From Lepiota brunneoincarnata (lineage: Eukaryota > Basidiomycota > Agaricomycetes > Agaricales > Agaricaceae): a stretch of DNA of 64,000 nt. The stretch is from contig JAEBUN010000016.1 in NCBI GenBank assembly GCA_023014365.1, forward strand, positions 979,340 through 1,043,339, written 5' to 3'. A program made the position numbers and the translations under genes. The notes under the pieces are model-generated. The model did no database searches. It saw only the letters and a program-made list of their open reading frames with translations, and had not been told where the DNA came from. Below are positions 48,707-60,039 of the stretch, piece by piece (position 1 is the first letter of the stretch; every line of letters starts with the position of its first letter).

Positions 48707-50209
48707 ATGCTTCTCCAAAGGCAAGAGCTAGCAACGCCTAGCTCTTCAGATTCACAAGTGACTCAGGCCCTGTCATCTGTGAACGCGGGGCTAGTGGTAA
48801 GCACCCCACTCGAATCCTTTACATGTCACAAGGTATATACTTCAGCTTTTGTATAGACCGAAATGCTTCTCTTTGGTACGCCAGTCCCACTACCGAACGA
48901 ATCCAACTGAATATTTAGCCCCAGGCGTGCACCTGGTTCTTTTCCCAATTTGCGTTTACATTATCCTCCGGCAACGACCAACTCGACAATACGTAATCCT
49001 AGTCGCTGTGACTAGTATGTTTGCTTTATCGACTGCAGACGTTGCGATTACTCTCCGTTCTGCGATGAGGGATTTGCCTGCCCTGCTTCTCGGCAGGATC
49101 ACTGCGGATACGTTCGGCCGACGACAGCACCCAAAATTTTTAATATTTGTGACGAACAAGTATGTCTTGCCTTTCTGGCTGCATCCGAAGCTTACGTAGA
49201 AGCTCAATAGCTTGATTGCGGACCTGCTTTTGGTGACACACTTCGCCAGCGCTCAGAACTTCAATTCCATGCTCAACATCTTCTCAAGATATATCGGTGT
49301 TACATGGTATGGGGGAAGCGGCTGCCCATCATTGTAGTCTCTTCAGTACTCCTGATGCTTGATACTGGTGAACTTTCCGCCTAGTTCTGAAGGATGATAC
49401 GCTTACGGATTGTCCAAAGTCTGGGGTTGGATTGGAGCTTTCCCAAAAACCAAACTACCCACATTTGCCTCAATGTACCTCGGGTCCGTATTCGCCATGA
49501 ACATCATCATGACAGGTCTGACAGGTGAGCTCATCTTTATCACCCGTTACCATCAAAACCGATTAGGCGGGAAGCTGGGAGAATCTGGTGGATTAGTCGA
49601 ACGACGAAAGGGTTCCTACCTAAAGGACATCTACGCTCTTACAACGTTGCCATTGCTATCTTGTGCGTTCGTCAAACGTTTCTACCCTGATCATCTGATT
49701 CCTATTTCCTTCGCCATTTGCAGGGTCCAATCTGGGCTGCTTTATTCGGTTGTCCTCCTTATAGCGCTGTTATCTTTGACATCGACACACCCCTTCAATG
49801 TAAGGATTCGCCATACCCTATTCGTGGCTATGTGCTCAACTCCTCTTTCAGGCGATAATGGTGTCCATGATGTTCCGAACTGTGGTATGCTCTCATGGCT
49901 GTACCTATCTGTACGGCTAACAGATTTAACATTGACTAGGCTATCGTACCTACTCTAATGGTAGTCCAAGCAGGACTCGGACGGAACATTCATCCGAATC
50001 AAGTCGAGAATAACTTGCCAAGCCAACCCTGTGATGAGTCGACCGTCCCGGACATTAGCCGCGCAACAGCAGAACAGGTTGGAGCCGACAGTCACGGTCG
50101 ATCAGGGGATCAAGCCACAACGGTTCAGTCTCAGCCAGAGTGTCAATCTCGACATCAGGCCACAGCGATGACTAGGACAGATTCATCAGATGGATCGAGG
50201 GAGGGATAA
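48707..50209 (+). CDS. Seven-helix membrane protein, array copy 4
   Basis: Ten exons: 48707-48796, 48857-48875, 48925-49159, 49211-49232, 49289-49367, 49420-49524, 49575-49662, 49724-49799, 49852-49884, 49940-50209. They total 1017 bases, 338 residues. It starts MLLQRQE and has VHLVLFPICVYIILRQR, MFALSTADVAITLRS, IFVTNNLIADLLLIYRCYMVWGKR, VWGWIGAFPK, SVFAMNIIMTGLTG, GRIWWISRTTKGF, SGLLYSVVLLIALL and AIVPTLMVVQAGLGRN. The conserved YPKNP before the third helix is changed to HPKFL. Exon 6 lacks two codons and exon 8 has two more than the others. The tail is polar and Gln/Ser rich. Unknown function; the reading frame is complete. Confidence 0.82.
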
Positions 50210-51455
50210 CATTGAATTCAGAGAGTTTGTTCCTGGTTGTTTATATGTATATCATTGACTTGACGTCCGTCGCAAGTTTCATGTCCTTTCATATCTAGTC
50301 GCATTTACAGTATCAGTTATGTAATTGTCTGATGCTAGAATTCCAAGTGCAACGACCAGCCATAGTGTCCCAGTGTTACTTTCTCTTCGCCAGATATCGT
50401 GGAAACTCCCAACACAACCATCACGCCAGCGGTGCATGCCAGTACATGTTAGAGCTTCCACGCACCCCGGTTCACCCCAACCAGTGTGATCTCCGAGAGG
50501 AAGGAGGTGAAGGTCTCAGCAACGAGAGCCTCGGTTGTAAAGGAAGGTCTTAAACACGACTAGCGCGCGTTCTGGCCATTGAGCGACTTTCTTATCTGAT
50601 ACTCATCTCAATCTCATGGACAGCAGTCACACAGGAACCGTGTCAACGTACACCAATCAATCCACTGCGGATGCCTTCTCTGAGCGTTTTTATCGACTCC
50701 TTTGTCTTCGGGCACCTACAATAGAAGTGGCCGCGGGTCCGGGAGGGCCAATGACTGTGACTCTCTGGACGGAAGAAGTTGGGGGCAGCTGAGAAAGCTA
50801 TTTTGGGTTCATGGGTCCCTAGCACGACTACTACGAGAACCCTCTACTTCCCAAGTTTCGGACCGACAATGTCGGTGATTCCATGGCACTACAGCAATAT
50901 CTTTGCCCCCCTTTTTTTACGCGCGGCTACATCTTGATGACTTTTGAACGGTCGAAGCCAATTTCGCCGTCCACGACCAGCTTGGCTCACTACAGCGCGC
51001 CAGGTTTAAGCCTTTCGAAAACTAGAAGTCCACGGAAATAACTTGCCATTACGTGTTCCTGCGCCTAACTTTCTAGCTGGCCGGTCTCAAAGTCCGGAAA
51101 AGAGGGAGGATACGGTCTCGTTATTCAGGTCCGTTAAGATACCGGGAATGTACTATCCCTACATCCGAGTCCTCATGCAAGAGCTTGTAAAACGCCACAC
51201 AAAAAAATTCGCCGCCACTACGTCGTTTCCTTGTCCCCACTATCTGCTTAAACCGTAATCAGTAGGTCGGTGGCATCCACTTTTGTGATCCGTGATCGCT
51301 CCGTACTATATATATACCCTATTGTTATTGATACCATAGCTGCTACCATGGAGCCGCTGGGAACCGTGGCGGTACGTCCAGGCACTGCAAGTCTACCTCT
51401 AACATACACAGCTGGGAGTGACTTTTGCGCACATCAGTTGATCCAAGCAAAGGGG

Positions 51456-51486
<31 letters not shown>

Positions 51487-53222
51487 TTATGTCCTGCAGA
51501 GCACGGAAACTAGGTTTGGGGGAGGGGGGGAGGGAAGGGTGTTGGCCCGTGATGAAGGTTTCAAGTCATAGAGCGCTCAAAAGGGGCGCTACGAGCGTTC
51601 GGACATTAAAGAACCCAAGGCAGGACGTTGGGAGCGGGAAAAGAATAAGTTATGTGCATATGTATAGATCAGATGTAGAAAAATTCCCCAGAAAGGCGTT
51701 ATCTGAAATTGATATCGGGGGGGGCTTCTGAAAGATTCAAACACCAGGTACTAGTCTGGTTTTGCTGAACCCAGCTCTCCACAACCCGCCTTCAACGGGG
51801 ACTTAGGGCTTTGTGCCCCTGCGAGGAGGCCGGGCACACCAACACCGCCTAGCAACCACATGACGATACCTAGAACAATACAATATACAAGGGGCATGCT
51901 GATTCACACAAGTAGCATGGCCTAGGAATACCCCGAGGGGTGGTTGGCCTGGAGACGACCAGCAGTGATGATCGTCCCAAAGCGATCCCACCATCATATT
52001 GGTTTGTTCTTCTCGGTGTGTTGACGGTTGATCAGGCAACTGCCAGTGTCGAAGGAATATCCTCAGGAATCCATCATGATATGAAGTAAGTAGTCACCGA
52101 CTAGCATCAGTAAGTAATTGCCGGAATTGAGACCAGGTAACGAACAACAGAACATTTTGGATATGTTGGTATCGGTAATCATGTATTTTATCGTGATGAC
52201 CGAGAGCCCCTAGCTTTCTTGGGGATTTCATTACCGGCTACCCCGGTCGCCGACGCCATACCACGATGGAAGTTCCGGTCAGTGTCAGGAAGAAAGCCCT
52301 ACTCCGAGGAGGAAAAGTGGTGTACATGAATGCCCGCGGTATGTGCGGATCGGATAGAAGACTCTGTGATGGTTTCAGGATCTGCTCACTTGGAGATTCG
52401 AAGTCATGCCACATAGAAAGAAAAAAAAAATTCTCCGTCAGGTATCAGAAGTGAGTGCGTCAAAAGGGGGAGAGGGGGCTTGGGTTTGAAGGCGGTACGG
52501 CTGGAATGCAAATTTCGCGAATAGAGCATTGGTTCGCGGTGATAGAAGCTGAGCACTCTGAACTTGGAATTGTGTGCACCTCCATACCGCTAGACTTGAG
52601 GGACAAATAAAACACATTCAATTACTACATAATAGTACGGTAAGGAAAATAAGGAAAACACTACAAGTACAAGCAACTCGTTCGTAAAAAGCCCAATCCA
52701 CAACAAATCCAAAACAAGAGAGTCCTTCTACGCGAATATCGACGTCAAGGGGTATATAAATACTAAAAAAGAAAAAAAGAGAATAAATACGATGGGTATG
52801 AGGTCGCGTGCGTGATGTAGTTGTGATAATGGGGAAGAGGGGGGTAAAGGGTATTGATTAGAATGGACCAGCAGAATGCAATTTGGGGAGAAATGGAGCC
52901 AAGATGTAAAACAAAACAAAAAAGGCATCATCTCAAATTTCCGCCAACCAATCACAAGTTCGTAAGTATTGGAAATAGATGATCGGGGGGAGTATCCGAA
53001 GAGCATAGCGAGCGGAGCAAGCCAAACCAAGCCGTCAAAAGCTCGAAGCCGCAACCATTGCAAGCACAGGGAGGTGGGCCATTGTGAAGGGAGGGGTGTA
53101 GAATGAGGGGTGGCTACTCCCTGGTAACCCTCGCAATGAGTGCAAAGTCAACACTCACGCCTGTTCCGCAACAGGAGAGGGATGAAGCGGGAGACAAGTG
53201 ATAAGGGACGGTTGAAGCGGAA
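50210..53222. other. Gene-poor stretch of about 3 kb
   Basis: No gene was supported. It contains the (TCA)n tract at 51456-51487 and several overlapping short frames without features. Confidence 0.45.
51456..51487 (+). repeat. (TCA)n microsatellite
   Basis: About ten perfect TCA units. A frame through it (51270-51731) reads the tract as poly-serine, but this is expected of any such repeat and is not taken as a gene. Confidence 0.9.
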
Positions 53223-54100
53223 TTATGAGTTCATCGGTTTAAACACCCGGGCCGCTAGATCCACATCACGCATCGACGACGTCGACCCGATATTCAATAA
53301 AACCTTCTGTTCGCCTTGGTTGGTCGTGCCCACGTAGAGGACGCCGGGCTGAGCGTCCCCTCCTTCACGGATCCCAAAGGGATCGTATGGAGGCGCATAG
53401 GGTGTGCGAGTGGAAGGGAGAGAGGGGAGGATCGTGATGGCCATACCTCTTTCGAGGGAGAGCGAGAGTGCGTGAGAGATGACGGCTGGGTTTTGGGTGA
53501 TAAGTTGACCGAACTTGATGTTGGAGGATGGGTTGAGGATAGAGGGATCGACGAAAACTTGGGCTATGCTCGCCCTTTGAGCTGTTGGTATGTTCATACA
53601 TGTCTTCAACACTGGGAAGTTGGCGGGGGTACTTACATGAAAGATTCCTGAGTGGAGAAGTGCGTGATATACGAGGATCTGCGGTTGAGAGGTATATTGT
53701 CCAGGAGAAGAACTTCTCTAGTGTCGTGTGTGGTTTGCCCCGGGTATATGAAAGCGTCATGAGAAACCTGGCGTGTGCGCCAGCGCCAGCCTCTGTGGGG
53801 ACGATGATGACCTCGTCGATTTCGTATGGGTCGTACGAGACGTAATATCGACTCTCTGCAGTAGTCGAATCAGTATCCATGGGTGTAACGGAATGGGAAG
53901 CCGTCGCGGAACAGTGTGAGATTGCGGTTCATGAGCAAGGTGTGGAGATGGCTGCGAGCGGGGGCGGAGGTGAGGAGTTGGAAGAGGAGTTCCGTTGTTG
54001 GTGGTGGTAGGCTTTGAATGGATCCCAGGATGGACTGGGCGTGTTTCTTTGACTTTGGGGACGACGGAGGAAGGGATTTTGGGTCTTGGCAATAGAGCAT
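53223..54100 (-). CDS. Unknown protein, three exons
   Basis: Proposed exons on the minus strand: 54100-53902, 53855-53637, 53581-53223. They total 777 bases, 258 residues. The second intron is canonical (TCAT|GTAAGT...AACAG). The first joins LTLFRD to ESRYYVSYDPYEIDEVI in frame only if it starts GC (G|GCTTCC, 46 bases, with ACTGAT before CTGCAG). Using a GT a few bases on leaves an intron of only 34 bases. A shorter alternative starts at the ATG at 53880 and omits the first exon. The protein is soluble, with SQRASIAQVFVDPSIL, GQLITQNPAVISHALSLSLE, GVLYVGTTNQGEQKVLLNIG and a C-terminal VDLAARVFKPMNS. No family is recognised. The consistent coding sense over three exons argues for a real gene. 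Confidence 0.6.
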
Positions 54101-55239
54101 GGCACATAGACCGGTTGCTCGTTCTTAGAGTGAGAGATCGTGATAGACCCGACCCACGAGGGTTTGGAAGCAATGAAAACAAAGGGAAGCGGAAAATGAA
54201 AAGCCAAAGAGTCCCGACCCCAAACGAGGACACAGGAGATACAAGAAAAAGAAAAGGGAGGAAGACACAACAATGGAACTTTCAGTGGGCCATGATGATT
54301 ATTAATAGGGGTCCATTAGCCGAAGGGGGATACTGTGATAGGCACCGAGATGTTGAAAAGATGTAAGCTCTACTTAGATCCAGATGCAAAAAAATAAGGA
54401 CGAAAATAATGAGTGAAGGCGCTCTCAGAGGGCTGTTGTTTTTGCACCACAAAACCCTGGCTTGGCCTCGAGATCCGCAAGAATTCTGATTTTGAAACAA
54501 GATGTGACGCTTTCGATCAATCAATCACAATTGTATTGCTTTACGTCGGCTTTGTTGTCTTTGTAAAACATAACGAGAGAAGGCTGATAGGCTGGTAGTT
54601 GAGCGGTGGCACTGCGCTGGCCATCGCCTTGTTCGTCTCTGCTGATGGCCATGGACGCCCATGCACTGAGTTGTCTACCTGTCCTCTGTTCGGCCACAAT
54701 GGAAGGGCGCTGTTACAGATGCGGGAGCATTGCAAAACCCGAGCCGTGTTCTGTAGAACGAAGAGGCGGTGGATGGGGCAGTAACAACCATCTCGGCAAT
54801 CCCGGGTCATTTGAAAAGCGAGACTAGATGTGGCGAGGCAAGTATTGCTTTTGTCCTTACACTTGGAGAACTGGAGGGAAGGGAATAATGGAAGAGCTGT
54901 GGGTGAAGTAGGTGGTTACCATTGAGTCACCTCTGTTGTTGGGCGTAGCGCACATGCACAGTGCTATAAGTGAAGGGAGCACTTTGCACCCCCATCACCT
55001 CGGCGCAGGTGCGGAAGAAATTCGGCCGTGTGGGAAACTCGTGACCAGCGGCGTGGGGGCGGCCCGCATCGGACCGCTACGTCCGTGAGACGCCGTCGTT
55101 GCCGACAGATTCACGGCTAGCTTTGGTCTGGGTGTGGGTATATAACATAGGGGGACGTGTGTTTTATGTCTGTCCTTGCTTTCTGGTGATCTCCACAGCT
55201 CTTGATTGATTTGGATATTTAAGACCGGTATTTATCGAG
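54101..55239. other. Divergent intergenic region
   Basis: Lies between the minus-strand unknown gene and the plus-strand fuconate dehydratase. No other gene is evident. It holds the TATA box at 55139. Confidence 0.5.
55139..55145 (+). promoter_or_regulatory. TATA box of the fuconate dehydratase gene
   Basis: TATATAA in GTGGGTATATAACATAGG, about 95-101 bases before the ATG at 55240. Confidence 0.55.
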
Positions 55240-57128
55240 ATGGTCAAGATTACGGGATTCAAGTCTCATGGTAAGATAGCTGATTTCATTGTGAGTCAAC
55301 GAAGGGGTTAAAGGAAATGTTTATTTTTTCAGACGTTAGATTCCCGACTTCCTTGACTGGAGACGGGACAGATGCCATGCAAGTCCATCGAGACCAAAAG
55401 GTCAATTGACAAACACACACTCACGCGAGCTGACCTCATTAGGAACACCGACTGCGATTACTCGTCAGCCTACGTCGCCTTATACACTTCGGACCCCAAG
55501 CTCACAGGATATGGCATGACATTCACCATCGGGCGTGGGAATGACATTGTCTGCGCTGCGATACACCAGCTTGCCTCGCGACTCCTGGACAAAGATACTG
55601 AAGAGCTCTTTGGGGATATGGGCAAGACGTGGGATTATCTTAATGCTGATCCGCAGTTGAGGTGGATTGGGCCGGAGAAGGGTGTTGTGCATATTGCACT
55701 TGGGGCGGTGGATAATGCGCTGTGGGACTTGTTTGCGAGAAGCAGAGGGAAGCCTTTGTGGAAGTTGATTGTGGATTTTACGCCTGTGAGAACTTTTTGA
55801 TTTCTCTCTTTGTTTTTTTTTGGGAGGGCCGTTTACTGATTTGCTTGTGCAGGAAGAGCTGGTAAAAGCGACGGCGTGGAGGTATATTTCAGATGCGATC
55901 GCAAAAGAAGAGGCGATCGACATGTTGAAGCAGAAGGAGGCCGGAAAGAAGGAGAGGGAGGAAAAGGTTCGGAGGTTGGGGTGAGTCGTGCTTTATCATC
56001 AGATGTACAAGTTGCCAAGGCGTTTGATAGATATCCTGCCTATGTCACTTCGGCGGGATGGCTAGGTCAGTTGGTTGCGAGTGGAGAACAACATATAACT
56101 GATACAGATGATTCTTGACAACAGGCTACAGTGACGAAAAAGTCGCCCGATTGACCAAAGAGGCCCTTGACGCAGGCTTCAACCACTTCAAGATGAAAGT
56201 GGGAGCAAATCTTGAGGACGATCTCAGACGTGGAAATCTTATCCGTTCCATTATTGATGATCCGCAGCATGTTGTCGTCAAACGAGACCCGGCGAGTAAG
56301 GAACTGGAGGGTAAAAATGCGGGGCCAACCGGGAGCGTGCTGATGATTGATGCAAATCAGGTCTGGGATGTACAGCAGGCGGTTGACTATGTAAAGGGGC
56401 TCAAAGAGATCAAGCCATGGCAAGTATAGATGTCATGGAGAGGAGTCCCATCTGTGATGCCTGATACTGATATATAAGTGTGATTTCTCCCAGGTTTATA
56501 GAGGAACCTACTGCGCCCGACGATATCCTCGGACATGCTGCTATTCGAAAGGCGCTCAAGCCATACGGAATCGGAGTAGCAACCGGGGAACACGCACATA
56601 ACAGGATGGTGTTTAAACAGCTGTTGCAAGCTGAGGCTATTGATGTTTGTCAGATCGACTCTTGCAGACTTGCGGGAGTGAGCGAGGTGTTGAGTGTGCT
56701 GTTGATGGCGGCTAAATTTGGCGTGGTGGTCTGCCCACATGCTGGGGGTGTGGGTTTGTGCGAGTACGTGATTCACCTGAGGTACGTGTGTATATGGCAA
56801 GGGGGGGTGCTTATCTGATTGATGGACGAGGGACTAGCTTGATTGACTATATCGCTGTTTCTGGTACGATGGAGAGGAATGTGCTGGAATACGTGGACCA
56901 CCTGCACGAGCATTTCGTGCACCCGTGCTCGATCAACGAAAAGGGGCGATATAATGTTCCGAACGACCCGACGGAGGGATACAGGTCCGTGCGCGCAGAT
57001 AGACAGGGGTGTGAGAGAGAAACTGACACACAATGTGCAGCATTGAGATGCATCCGTCGAGCATTGCGGAGTACGAGTGGCCGAACGGGACATATTGGGC
57101 AAGAAGGCGAGCTGAGGGCAGTATATAA
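55240..57128 (+). CDS. L-fuconate dehydratase-like enolase-superfamily enzyme (ENOSF1 type)
   Basis: Nine exons: 55240-55270, 55333-55378, 55443-55785, 55853-55980, 56031-56065, 56125-56419, 56494-56781, 56838-56984, 57041-57128. They total 1401 bases, 466 residues, close to human ENOSF1 with a small insert. Family members dehydrate acid sugars such as L-fuconate with Mg2+ after proton abstraction. Visible parts are DVRFPTSL and [11 protein letters not shown] at the N-terminus, then the barrel with K-x-K (FKMK, 217-219) and metal ligands D270 (IDANQVWD), E296 (FIEEP) and E325 (GVATGEH). H375 sits in [12 protein letters not shown], and VDHLHEHF and EMHPSSI close the chain. Introns 2 and 6 start GCAAGT, and only GC-AG splicing keeps DAMNTD and KPWFIEEP intact. 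A TATA box lies at 55139. A sugar-acid catabolic role is inferred from family. Confidence 0.9.
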
Positions 57129-57373
57129 ATAATTTGATTGTGGCTGTGCTTGAGCGTGGTGTGAGCGATGGGATCGGGCGATCCGATCTCTGTGCCTTGT
57201 ACCACCTCCTCCGGGTAGAGAGAGAAAAAATACACATACAAGTTTGCAGAGGCAGGCGAGGGTGTTTCAGCGAGAGAAGTAGACGATGGGAGATCCAGGG
57301 GAGATGGGACAGATGGGCAGAAAGAGGAAGCCGGCGGCAAGTTGAGTGTGGGAAAGGTTGAAGTTTGTGTGGA

Positions 57374-57380
57374 TATATAA
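57374..57380 (+). promoter_or_regulatory. TATA-like box of TUP1
   Basis: TATATAA in GGATATATAAGC, about 59-65 bases before the ATG at 57439. It could equally be a chance AT-rich stretch in the leader. Confidence 0.4.
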
Positions 57381-57438
57381 GCACAAAGCCATCACGCAAA
57401 ACCCATCGCCATTCCCCTCTCCAAAACGACCCAGCCCC

Positions 57439-60039
57439 ATGTCCACAAGCACAATCTACAATGTATGTTTTCTTCTGTTTATCTCTGATTTATCTCATCT
57501 TTTTTTCATTAGCACCGTAGCCTCCAGCCCACAGGTCCTCCCGCTCAAGGTCCCAGTCAACCACACAGCCATGCCCGCCTCAACGAGTCCTTCGATGCCA
57601 TCCGCGCAGAGTTCGAGAACGCCCTTGCAGAGACAAACGTCGTCAGAAACCAGAAGGATGAAATCGAGGCCAAGGGTCCGTATCTCCTCGCTCCCCATAT
57701 CCCCCGCAATCAGCACTTTCTCACACCTAGTTACACACACCAGTCGTGTCCCAGGTCAACGAGCTAAATATCATCCGCCAGTCGCTCTATGATCTCGAGT
57801 CCCAGCACAACAAAGTGAGACAGCAGTTTGAGGAGGAGCTCACCAGGCTTCGGAGCGAGCTTGTCACCTACCAGGCAACAGCTTGCAGCCGCCACGAATG
57901 CTGCCGGTGGCCCTCTCCCTACGGGTCCCGGTATCGGTGGTGGTCCTGGCGGCCCGAATCAGATCGGTCCTGGTGGTGCGCTCGTGGGCGGAGGCCCATC
58001 CTACCCCCCTTCCAGTGGGGAACCACCTTATGTAGGGAGAGATTATGGGAGAGACAGACCACTAGACAGGGAGCCCAGGGGGCCCCTGGGCGGAGACAGA
58101 GGGTTGGGACCGATGAGCGATCGGGAAAGGGAGCGGGAGCGGATGGATAGGGATCGTGAGCGCGACAGGGAGAGGGAGCGGGAGCGGATGGAGAGAGACA
58201 GGGATAGGGCTCCCGATTCTAGAGATTCCAAAAGGCTCAAGGGCGACAGGATCAAGAGTGATAGGACCGGTGATTTTTCCTTCAATTACCCTTTCATGTA
58301 ACCGTTGTGCTCATGTCTTTTTCTTAGATCATTTCAGCCCTTCCTTGGGCAACCTAGGAGTTGGCCCTTCAAGTGGGGGCCCAACACCCAAATTGCCACC
58401 GCCACCAGTCCCTGGCGCCTACGGCGGCCCTCCTACCTCTGGGCCTGGAGAACCTGTCGTCCCTAGTCACACCGGTCCTGGATTACACACCGGTCCTGGG
58501 GGACCCGGTGGCCCACCTCCCCTTTCCGGTCCATCTTCTGGGGGTCACCTTACTACTGGTCCCGGTGTTGGTGCCGTCGGCCCTCCCGTTGGCACCAGCC
58601 AGGGTTTTCCCGACGATCTGGATATTCATAATGTCCCACCCGAGCTCAAGAAGGAAGGTAGTGACTGGTTTGCGATCTTCAACACCAAAGTCAAGCGGCA
58701 GCTGGATGTCAGCCTAGTCCACACCTTGATGCATGAGAGGTCAATCCCCTTTTCTTTTTCTTCTTCTGTTATATTTACTTATGCCATTGTAGCGTGGTCT
58801 GCTGTGTGAGATTCTCAGCGGACGGAAAGTATCTGGCGACTGGCTGCAACAGAACTGCACAGATCTACGATACAAAGACTGGTCAGAAGACTTGGTTTGT
58901 CCATGTTCATTCCTGCCTGTCAACTCGGTCCCTGACGTAGTGTCCCCCAGCGTACTCGTAGATGAAGCTGCCGGCAAGGCAGGTGACTTATACATCAGAA
59001 GCGTCTGTTTCAGTCCTGACGGCAAGTACCTTGCGACGGGGGCCGAGGATAAACAAATCCGCGTACGTTAACTTGCCGCCTTGTCATTATTGCTGATATA
59101 GATCTTTGTTTTTTCTTTTTTCCAGATCTGGGATATCGCAAAGAAACGCATCCGCAATGTCTTCGACGGTCACCAACAAGAAATCTACTCCCTCGACTTT
59201 TCCCTTGATGGACGGCTTATTGTCTCTGGATCAGGCGATAAGACAGCTAGGATATGGGACATGGTTGATGGCACCTCAAAAGTCCTCACTATCAACGACC
59301 ACGACTCTCTTAACAACGATGCGGGCGTTACTTCTGTCGCGATAAGCCCTAGTGGCCAATATGTCGCTGCCGGTAGCTTGGATACTGTGGTGCGGATTTG
59401 GGATGTCCAGACTGGTCAGCTGGTCGAGAGGTTGCGGGGACACAGGGATAGCGTTTACAGCGTTGCCTTTACCCCTGACGGAAAGGGGCTCGTGAGTGGC
59501 AGTTTGGATAAGACACTCAAATATTGGGATGTCAGTGCGCTTGGTGGTGGGCCGGGTGGTGTGGTGAAGAGAGCGAAAGATGAGAAGAGGGGCGACAAGG
59601 GCAGTCCTTGCACTATGAACTTTACTGGTCACAAGGTATCTGTCTCTATGTTACTCCCTCGATGAGCTGTCCCTGATTGTTGTGTACATTTAGGATTACG
59701 TCCTGAGCGTGGCTGTATCCCATGACGGCCAGTGGGTTGTTTCGGGATCAAAAGACCGCGGTGTGCAGTTCTGGGATGCGAAGAGTGCAGTCGTGCAATG
59801 TATGCTTCAGGGACACAAAAATTCAGGTTTGTTTTCGTGAAATCGCTCTGGCCTTGGCCTTTCTGATGTTCTAATTTTAGTCATATCAATTGATTTGAGT
59901 CCGGCGGGAAGCATTTTGGCAACAGGAAGTGGTGATTGGCAAGCAAGAATTTGTGCGTGCATAAATCTCTCTTCTTACCCTTTAGTTGTACTAACTGATC
60001 TGCTGTCCACCGACAGGGAGCTATAATACCGTCGCGTGA
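57439..60039 (+). CDS. TUP1: Tup1-family transcriptional corepressor
   Basis: Exons: 57439-57462, 57513-57675, 57744-57862, 57963-58269, 58328-58739, 58793-58894, 58951-59062, 59126-59635, 59694-59826, 59881-59952, 60017-60039. They total 1977 bases, 658 residues. The N-terminal Tup_N coiled coil ([18 protein letters not shown], then [16 protein letters not shown]) makes the tetramer that binds Ssn6/Cyc8. A Gly/Pro linker with a [12 protein letters not shown] run follows. The segment [19 protein letters not shown] then leads into seven WD40 repeats, among them [49 protein letters not shown] and [13 protein letters not shown]. The end is WSYNTVA. It represses genes through DNA-bound factors in the nucleus. 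Frame oddity: between RLRSEL and the linker the frame shifts. A 100-base GT-AG intron (57863-57962) restores it but removes linker-like codons; a one-base indel is the alternative. Confidence 0.92.

Noticed and set aside
51270..51731. 153-codon frame with a poly-serine run
   Set aside because: The serine run is a (TCA)n microsatellite and the flanks show no coding features.
55373..55460. Apparent frameshifts in the fuconate dehydratase gene at introns 2 and 6
   Set aside because: With GT donors both junctions are out of frame, but GC donors (GCAAGT) restore conserved residues and a multiple of three. I treat the gene as intact.
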